A DNA stretch of 17,939 nt, from contig CAVRZY010000141.1 of the NCBI GenBank assembly GCA_963725415.1, forward strand, positions 1 through 17,939, written 5' to 3'. The DNA comes from CAVRZY01 sp963725415 (GTDB lineage: Bacteria; Acidobacteriota; Terriglobia; Bryobacterales; Bryobacteraceae). The position numbers and the translations under genes were made by a program. The notes beneath the pieces are model-generated. The model was not told the origin of the DNA. It searched no databases and saw only the letters and a program-made list of their open reading frames with translations. This document shows, in pieces, positions 13,578 to 17,939 of the stretch (the first letter of the stretch is position 1; each line of letters begins with the position of its first letter).

Positions 13578-13600
13578 GCCCCGATTGGAAAGATCGGGGC
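13578..13600 (+). repeat. Hairpin with CCCCGAT/ATCGGGG core
   Basis: gccccgat (13578-13585) pairs with atcggggc (13593-13600) around a 7-base loop. It has the same core as the palindrome at 3228 and a related one at 5640. Confidence 0.8.
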
Positions 13601-13611
13601 CATCAGGAGAC

Positions 13612-13695
13612 GCAACCTCCCAACGACCCGACACGGTCGGGTTACCCTCCGCATGGTTTGTCGGCGGAAGGCTACTTCGGCTTTAGGGAGGTTGC
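13612..13695 (+). promoter_or_regulatory. Structured leader that can hide the methyltransferase ribosome binding site
   Basis: gcaacctccc (13612-13621) is the exact reverse complement of gggaggttgc (13686-13695). The right arm contains the Shine-Dalgarno GGGAGG (13686-13691) of the methyltransferase, six bases before its GTG. Between the arms sit a 7-bp hairpin with a 3-base loop (13626-13632 with 13636-13642) and a hairpin with one mismatch (13645-13652 with 13664-13671). The arrangement is a multi-branch leader in which the closing stem would block translation. It matches no riboswitch class that I know; the ligand or trigger, if any, is unknown. Confidence 0.6.
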
Positions 13696-13697
13696 AA

Positions 13698-14483
13698 GTG
13701 CTGCGGAGTCCATTGTCATGGGTGGGAGGCAAACATCGTCTGCGAGAACAGATCGTTGCCAGATTTCCTGACCATCGGACGTATGTGGAGCTCTTCGCGG
13801 GCGCCGCTTGGGTGCTGTTTGCCAAGCCGCCTGAGACCTCGAAGTGCGAGGTTCTCAATGACCTCGATGGCGAGCTCATCAACTTCTGGCGCGTGCTCAA
13901 GCATCGCGCCGCGGAATTCAGTGAGGCGGCTTCCTGGCTGCTCGCTTCGCGGGAATTATGGGAAAGTTGGCGCGCGCTGTCAGGCGTGGGCCCGGAGGTC
14001 TTGCGAGCCATCCGTTTCTATGCCGTCATTAGACTTGGGTTCGGGGCCCAGCGGAGGGCGACGTGTTTCGCTGTCCGGAGCAGAGCTGGGTCAAATCGGC
14101 CGGGGATCTGGTGGGCGGACCTCAAGCAGGAGGCACGGCGGATTGTGGCTCGCCTGCGCCGGGTCTGGGTCGAACGCTTGCCTTGGGAACAGTGCCACCA
14201 GAAATTTGACGGTCCGGCGACGTTCTTCTACATCGATCCGCCGTTCCGTTGCCGGGGCTCGAAAGCTTACGCCCACAACTTCACCGATGCGGACCATGCG
14301 CGGTTGGCTGAAGTGTTGGTTGGTAAGACGCGTGGGCTTTGGCTGCTGTCTTACAACGACGATCCGTTCATCAGCAAACTGTATCGCGGACGCGGCATCA
14401 CGACTGAACGCTTGCGCGTCCCGTATTCCCTGGCGCGGACTGGGCGGCAGCACGTTCGGGAACTGCTCATCCGGAACTATTGA
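13698..14483 (+). CDS. D12-class (Dam-like) adenine-N6 DNA methyltransferase
   Basis: A 261-residue protein. GTG 13698 is chosen because GGGAGG lies six bases upstream and the family begins just before SPLxWxGGK; the ATG at 13653 lies in a leader loop without a binding site. Visible motifs: SPLSWVGGK (4-12), TYVELFAGAA with the cofactor-binding FAG (33-35), NDLDGELINF (54-63), catalytic DPPF (180-183), and LLSYNDD (216-222). The catalytic motif is usually DPPY; here Y is F. No endonuclease gene lies beside it, so it is an orphan enzyme, plausibly protecting phage DNA from host restriction, in the relative position of the Mu modification gene. Target sequence cannot be told. Confidence 0.9.
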   Translation: MLRSPLSWVGGKHRLREQIVARFPDHRTYVELFAGAAWVLFAKPPETSKCEVLNDLDGELINFWRVLKHRAAEFSEAASWLLASRELWESWRALSGVGPEVLRAIRFYAVIRLGFGAQRRATCFAVRSRAGSNRPGIWWADLKQEARRIVARLRRVWVERLPWEQCHQKFDGPATFFYIDPPFRCRGSKAYAHNFTDADHARLAEVLVGKTRGLWLLSYNDDPFISKLYRGRGITTERLRVPYSLARTGRQHVRELLIRNY

Positions 14484-14712
14484 CCGGCGGCTCCAGGGGC
14501 GCTTACCTGGTGCGCCGTCGCCCTGGCCGCGGGACGTTCGCCAGGATTGGCCTCGGGGCGCGCCCGGCTGGCCCACGTTGCATCGATTGGCGGAGATTGC
14601 GCTAAGGATGGCAGGATTTTCCGTGCGGGGAGCGACACGTTCTCGCCCCACGTCCGCGACTGACTAATTGACGGCTGGCGGCGCCTTGGACCTCACCGGC
14701 ATCGCCCGCCGT
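14484..14712 (+). other. 229-bp gap with no recognisable gene
   Basis: No frame gives a convincing protein, and there is no heptamer array, T-run terminator or tRNA. It separates the last intact prophage gene from the three 14-bp repeats and may be the non-coding end of the prophage. Confidence 0.5.
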
Positions 14713-14732
14713 TGTGGTGTTTTCAGGCACTT

Positions 14733-14791
14733 ACCTCCAAACTATTGTCCCCCAACCTCCAGACTATTGGCGTTTTTACCTCCAAACTATT
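14733..14791 (+). repeat. Three direct 14-bp repeats, possible transposon or prophage end
   Basis: ACCTCCAAACTATT at 14733-14746 and 14778-14791, with a one-mismatch copy ACCTCCAGACTATT at 14755-14768. Spacing is 22 and 23 bp, about two helix turns, so a protein could bind all copies on one face. Multiple spaced transposase sites of this kind occur at the ends of IS21-family elements and of Mu-like phages. TGTGG at 14713 and CCACA ending at 14804 are possible termini, with kinase-like sequence beginning right after. Confidence 0.6.
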
Positions 14792-14804
14792 CGGCTCGTC
14801 CACA

Positions 14805-15007
14805 AAAAGCTCGGTGGCGGCGGCATGGGTGTGGTCTATAAGGCCGAGGACACCAAGCTCGGCCGGCTCGTGGCGCTCAAATTCCTGCCTGAAGAACTCT
14901 CTAAGAACCGACAAGCCCTGGAACGATTCCAGCGCGAAGCGCAGGCGGCTTCCGCGCTCAACCACCCGAACATCTGCACCGTTTACGAGATTGGCGAGCA
15001 CGAAGGC
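14805..15007 (+). pseudogene. Ser/Thr protein kinase N-lobe fragment
   Basis: The segment from KKLGGGGMGVVYKAEDTKLG to NHPNICTVYEIGEHEG is the start of a PknB-type kinase: glycine-rich loop, VALKFLPEEL with the catalytic lysine, and the alpha-C helix region. Kinases of this exact style are numerous in Acidobacteriota. The upstream leader is replaced by the 14-bp repeats and the sequence departs from the kinase after EHEG, so the catalytic loop, DFG and the rest are absent. It is a dead fragment, probably left by an insertion or recombination at this locus. Confidence 0.8.
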
Positions 15008-15292
15008 ATCAGGAACCTCACGCTGGCCGATGTCCACTACGGTCGACGGGAAGAAACCCTCAAATGGAGGAGGGAGCAAGAACAGGCAACCCAGGATAGC
15101 CGGTTTCAGTACAATCGCGGCCAGGCGCCAAATCAAACACCGGGTGAACTGGGGAGCAAGCTGGCCGCTTGGAAAAAGACTAGACAAGTCTCAGAAGTGG
15201 TGAAGGCGCACACTCTCCGCTCTGGCTGCAAATGGGACGGAAAGGAGATGGTATGTCGAAGCGACTTAACCCTTTCAGCTTTCAAGCTTTGA
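15008..15292 (+). pseudogene. Transposase (rve/IS3-type) C-terminal fragment fused to the kinase fragment
   Basis: In the same frame as the kinase piece, about 37 residues from 15014 resemble the end of integrase-core transposases: NLTLADVHYGRREETLKWRR, then basic QEQATQDSRFQYNRGQ, compared with the usual 'LTPADVYFGR...' ending. The catalytic DDE part is missing. The last ~55 residues to the stop (GELGSKLAAWKKTRQ onward) may belong to the same protein or be random. The junction inside one open frame makes a mosaic that a gene caller would report as a real protein of 192 residues. Confidence 0.6.
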
Positions 15293-15404
15293 CGAGAACT
15301 GCGGGAACAACTTGGGAACAATAACGCCCGAATACCATGTAAAACCATGCAACAAGACCCAAGAAAAAGCTAAGCGAGCCAACAAGATAGCCTTTCAGAG
15401 TTAG
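15293..15404 (+). other. Gap without gene
   Basis: A-rich sequence with a small direct repeat (ccatgtaaaaccatg) near 15338-15352. No RNA gene or coding frame is supported. Confidence 0.4.
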
Positions 15405-15935
15405 TCAGTAGGTCTGGTTCTCACGCCCCGCGCATCCGCCGGAGCCGTGGTGCTGAGTTGCAGCGGCGTGCCTCCGGGCGCGGCTTGTGTCTTCTCCCCG
15501 GACCCTGTCACGCTGGACGGACAGAACTCCGTAAACGCTTCGCTGACCATCATCATCATTGCCCGCGCGCGACAGGGCCCGCCCCTCTTGATTCCCGGTC
15601 CCACGTCGACGGACACCCGAGGGCGCGCGGCTCTCCTCTTCATCCTCCTGCTCCGGGGGATGCCAATCCTGTCTCCCGCCAGGCGCCGGCGAGCCTTCTT
15701 TCGGACGGGAATGATCGTCCTTGCCGTTTCAGTCTGGGCAGCGTGTGAACACGGGGACGGCGGGGGTGTCACCCCGGAGACACCGGCGGGAAATTACGCC
15801 TTCACCATTGTGGCTGCTTCCGGTATCCTCACGCGGAGTCTGACGGGTACCCCGAAGGTTAACTGGCTTCCCCGGCAAGCCCGGGCACTTCATTACCATC
15901 TCGCGGGGCCCGTTTTTCAGAATCGCAGCATGTAG
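15405..15935 (+). pseudogene. C-terminal fragment of an acidobacterial Ig-like surface protein
   Basis: The frame is open from 15405 without a credible start. LSCSGVPPGAACVFSPDPVTL is the end of an Ig-like repeat of the 'L.C.G.P.G..C.FSP..VT' type. It is followed by a low-complexity linker, a basic stretch (SPARRRRAFFR), a membrane segment (GMIVLAVSVWAACEHG) whose AAC could be a lipid-attachment-like site, and YAFTIVAASGILTRSLT, the usual C-terminal strand region. After SLT the expected LTV ending is replaced by unrelated residues, so both ends are lost. This type of C-terminus is familiar from Acidobacteriota. Confidence 0.65.
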
Positions 15936-16010
15936 GAGAACTTGACGAAGAACTGCTTTCCGTCTGTAGCGAGGCCCCGCGTGCGGAGGTCCTGAGTCGG
16001 AGGTTCGTCT
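15917..16010 (-). pseudogene. C-terminus of a TonB-dependent (Oar-like) receptor
   Basis: On the minus strand the frame ends DLRTRGLATDGKQFFVKFSYM followed by LRF and a TGA at 15917-15919. A final aromatic-rich strand ending in F is the signature of the last beta-strand of outer-membrane TonB-dependent receptors, and the DGKQFFVKFSY wording is typical of acidobacterial Oar-like proteins. Only ~30 residues fit; upstream the sequence changes to a very GC-rich, unrelated gene. It is therefore a remnant, and it marks the left side of a sequence junction. Confidence 0.6.
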
Positions 16011-16047
16011 GCGGTTCCCGACTCTGGACGCTGGGAGCCCCGTCGCC
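16011..16047. other. Junction between two sequence types
   Basis: Between the receptor remnant (ending near 16010) and the stop codon of the next minus-strand gene (16048-16050) the composition and the gene style change. To the left are Acidobacteriota-like fragments, to the right very GC-rich actinobacterial-looking genes with many frame errors. The exact breakpoint cannot be fixed by eye. Confidence 0.55.
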
Positions 16048-17036
16048 CTACGCGCCGCGGACGACCACCCGGAACCGGGTCGCGGCGTCGAGCGCCCGCA
16101 CCGTCACGCGGCACCGCCCCGGCGCCACCTGCGCACGCACCATGACGGGCTTCCTGGGACGCGCGGTCGCGCCGCCCCGCGGGCGGGCGTTGCAGCGCAG
16201 CACCGCCGCAGCCGCCGGCCGTCGCCCCGCTCACGCGCACCGAGAGGCGCTCGGGGTCGGTCACCTCGAAGGAGATGCGGGCGCGGGCGCCGGCCTGCAG
16301 GCGACCGCTGCGCCGCGCGATGGCCGGTGCGGACGCCGCCGTGGCCCCCGCACCGGGCTGAGGCGCCGGCGCCGGCGCCGGCGCGGGCGCGAGCAGGGTT
16401 GGCGGCGCGACGGCGCCCGCCAGGTCGGCCCGGATCGCGTCCTGGACGGCTGACGGCGGGTCGCCGAGCCAGCGGATCCCCGACGACCCCGCGCCGTTGG
16501 TCACCGCGTAGTCCTCGGCGTAGATCTCGGCGATGGAGTGGTCCCAGCCCAGCGAGTAGTCCCACGCCGCCAGGCCGCGGGACAGCAGGCCCGCCATGTC
16601 GCGGGCTCGCCACCACGACGCCGTCCCGTCCAAGACCCCGGGCGCCGGACACGTGGGGCCGGGTGGCGTCAACGTGATGCCCATACTCGTGGGTGAGGGC
16701 GCTGCGCACCTGCGCCGCGGGGACGGCCGGGACGTACATGGCCGCGTCGCCCGCCGACTCCAGCGGTAGCAGGCGATCGCCTGGGCGTCGCCGCACTCGG
16801 TGGCCACCGCGGACTCCGGGATCACCGTCACCACCACGCTGCTGATCTCGGCGCCGTGCAGCAGGCCGTCCAGGATCGCCGTGTACCCGGGCACGTCGGC
16901 CCCGCTGGTGGCGCGGACGTCGAACGTGATCGCGCGGCCCGCCGAGTCGTGGGTCACCTGGGTCGCCGCAGCAGCGGGAGCGGCGCAGGCCGCGGCGCGA
17001 GCGGGCGACGCAGACGCGATTGCGTCGGCTGGGCAT
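16048..17036 (-). pseudogene. Frameshifted extracellular zinc metalloprotease (HEYGHH)
   Basis: Pieces of one protein appear in changing minus-strand frames: an alanine-rich export-like N-terminus; AITFDVRATSGADVPGYTAI; then in another frame MYVPAVPAAQVRSALTHEYG with HH completing the zinc motif (16674-16691); back in the first frame GLLSRGLAAWDYSLGWDHS and AEIYAEDY, which can give the third ligand; an AP-rich linker; RISFEVTDPERLSVRVSGAT; and, after another shift, CRVTVRALDAATRFRVVVRG with TAG at 16048-16050. At least three indels break it. Sequence errors are as likely as true decay, because the neighbours show the same. Start is uncertain. Confidence 0.65.
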
Positions 17037-17116
17037 ACCGCAACCCTTTCGTGCGGCTGCCCGGAGTGGGTGATCGCTTTGTGAAAGGTCCTGACGGGCT
17101 CTGTGTGCGGAGCCGC

Positions 17117-17588
17117 TCAGCCCGCCTCGTCCGCGAGCAGCGCGTCGATCTGGCCGACCGCGGAGGAGAGCACCTCCGCGAAGCCCATGGCGACCAGCCG
17201 CTCCATGGCCTCGTCGGTGGGGAAGGTCGTCGTGATCGTCATGACGGTCCCACCGTCGGCGCGCGGCGCCAGGGCCACGAGGACGTCGAGGGGCGGGATC
17301 CCGGGGTCGCCCAGCTCGAACCGGAGCCCGGAGGGCGGGTCAACCTCGCGCACGTGCCACCAGCCCGGGAAGGAGTCGCCGCCGGGGCCGGTCACGTCGT
17401 AGTCGACCCGGCGCCCGGCCGCAGGTCGTGCGCGGTGAACGTGGCGGGGTAGGTGGCGGCCCCCACCAGCGCTCGAGCTGGCGCGGGTCGGCCCACAGCC
17501 GCCAGACGCGCTCCGGCGAGGCGTCGAACTCGGCGGTGAGCGTCATCGTCAGGGCGGCGGGGTCCTTGTGGACGGCGGTGACGGTCAT
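17117..17588 (-). pseudogene. AHSA1/SRPBCC-family protein, frame broken twice
   Basis: The minus-strand start MTVTAVHKDPAALTMTLTAE leads into FDASPERVWRLWADPRQLERWWGPP, the standard opening of AHSA1-like START-fold proteins. It continues in a second frame as TYPATFTAHDLRPGAG and in a third as TGPGGDSFPGWWHVREVDPP to the stop at 17117. Joined, the pieces give a normal-length (~155 residue) protein. Such proteins are commonly co-transcribed with an ArsR-type regulator, and here the ATG overlaps the upstream stop (ATGA). The two indels are probably sequence errors. Confidence 0.75.
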
Positions 17589-17929
17589 GTCCGGTCCGCC
17601 TCCTGCTGGCGGCGATGAGGTCGGTCGATGCGGTCGATCCGCGCCGCGCCACAGCGCCTCGTACTGGGTCGAGCAGGCCGCGCGCGCCGGAGCGCGGCGG
17701 GGTCGATCTCGGTGCGCACGAGCTTGCGGCGGCCGTGCGCGTCTTGGTGACGAGGCCGGCGCCGCTCGAGCACGGCGACGTGCTTCTGCACCGCCGCGAA
17801 GCTCATCGGGTAGTGGCCGGCCAGCTCGAGACCGACGCCCTCGCGCCCGTCGAGCGCCCGCAGGACGATGTCACGCCGGGTGGCATCGGCCAGGGCGGCA
17901 AAGACGAGATCGGCGGCGTCGGGCGACAC
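17585..17929 (-). CDS. ArsR-family winged-helix regulator, with two probable compensating indels
   Basis: Starts GTG (17929) as MSPDAADLVFAALADATRRD, followed by 'IVLRALDGREGVGLELAGHYPMSFAAVQKHVAVLE', the helix-turn-helix and recognition helix of the ArsR type usually paired with AHSA1 genes. The expected wing 'GLVTKTRTGRRKLVRTE' is seen only if two frame changes are allowed between LER and GRRKL: the present frame reads RRPRHQDAH there. The C-terminus near the AHSA1 start also shifts (the normal 'IDRIDRLIAASRR' lies in another frame). No metal-binding cysteines are visible, as usual for this subgroup. It probably represses its own operon. Confidence 0.75.
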   Translation of the reverse strand: MSPDAADLVFAALADATRRDIVLRALDGREGVGLELAGHYPMSFAAVQKHVAVLERRRPRHQDAHGRRKLVRTEIDPAALRRARPARPSTRRCGAARIDRIDRPHRRQQEADRT

Positions 17930-17939
17930 GGGCTGTTGA

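Noticed and set aside
13653..13697. ATG 13653 as start of the methyltransferase
   Set aside because: It has no ribosome binding site, lies in a leader hairpin loop, and adds residues not expected before SPLSWVGGK.
14484..15404. tRNA or attachment-site tRNA near the prophage edge
   Set aside because: No cloverleaf, T-loop consensus or CCA-ended sequence could be found by eye.
15447..15935. Intact 162-residue membrane protein
   Set aside because: The frame is open upstream without a credible start and matches only the end of a longer surface protein.

Overview
The window looks like the tail-gene half of a Mu-related transposable prophage (siphovirus tail, B3/D3112-like) in an Acidobacteriota-type genome, followed by broken host and mobile-element fragments, and then about 1.9 kb of much more GC-rich, actinobacterial-looking sequence that may not belong to the same replicon. 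The host call rests on three truncated genes of types common in Acidobacteriota: a GGGGMGVVY-type Ser/Thr kinase, the C-terminus of an Ig-like surface protein with a basic stretch after a membrane segment, and the last residues of an Oar/TonB-dependent receptor. No terminase, portal, capsid or transposase gene of the phage lies in the window.

Positions 1-14483 form one plus-strand cassette with tight spacing and several ATGA/TGATG overlaps: a repeat-rich virion protein cut by the window edge, two small coupled proteins, a DUF1320 (Mu gp36-like) protein, a Mu gpG-like virion morphogenesis protein, a Mu gp37-like (DUF1834) protein, a 65-residue protein, a tail tube protein, two overlapping proteins in the tail-assembly-chaperone position, a tape measure, a small distal-tail protein, a BR0599/DUF2163-type protein with conserved cysteines, a J-like hub/host-specificity protein with C-terminal binding domains, a small unknown protein, a predicted exported appendage-type protein, and an orphan D12-class adenine methyltransferase. 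There is no sheath gene, so the tail is probably long and non-contractile. Together these genes build the connector, tube, tail tip and receptor-binding parts; the methyltransferase could protect the phage DNA, as the modification gene near the right end of Mu does.

The most unusual feature of the cassette is a set of at least fourteen arrays of 7-bp units belonging to several sequence families (GTCGAAA/GTTGAAA, GGGACTC, GATTGGT/AAATCAC, GAACGCT/GAATGAT, AGAAGTC, ACGCAGA). They fill the gaps between genes and also run, in frame, into coding regions. Some are direct-plus-inverted and fold as hairpins at gene starts; the GGGACTC arrays fit the G-quadruplex consensus. A second notable signal is a perfect 10-bp inverted repeat whose right arm contains the ribosome binding site of the methyltransferase.

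Positions 14484-16010 hold a scar: three copies of a 14-bp motif at 22-23 bp spacing (a transposase-site-like end), a kinase N-lobe fragment fused to a transposase C-terminus, an Ig-like protein C-terminus, and a receptor C-terminus on the minus strand. Between about 16010 and 16048 the character of the sequence changes. From 16048 to the end, three minus-strand genes (a HEYGHH metalloprotease, an AHSA1/SRPBCC protein and an ArsR-type regulator) are each interrupted by frameshifts that look like sequence errors. An assembly or library chimera should be excluded before treating this part as linked.
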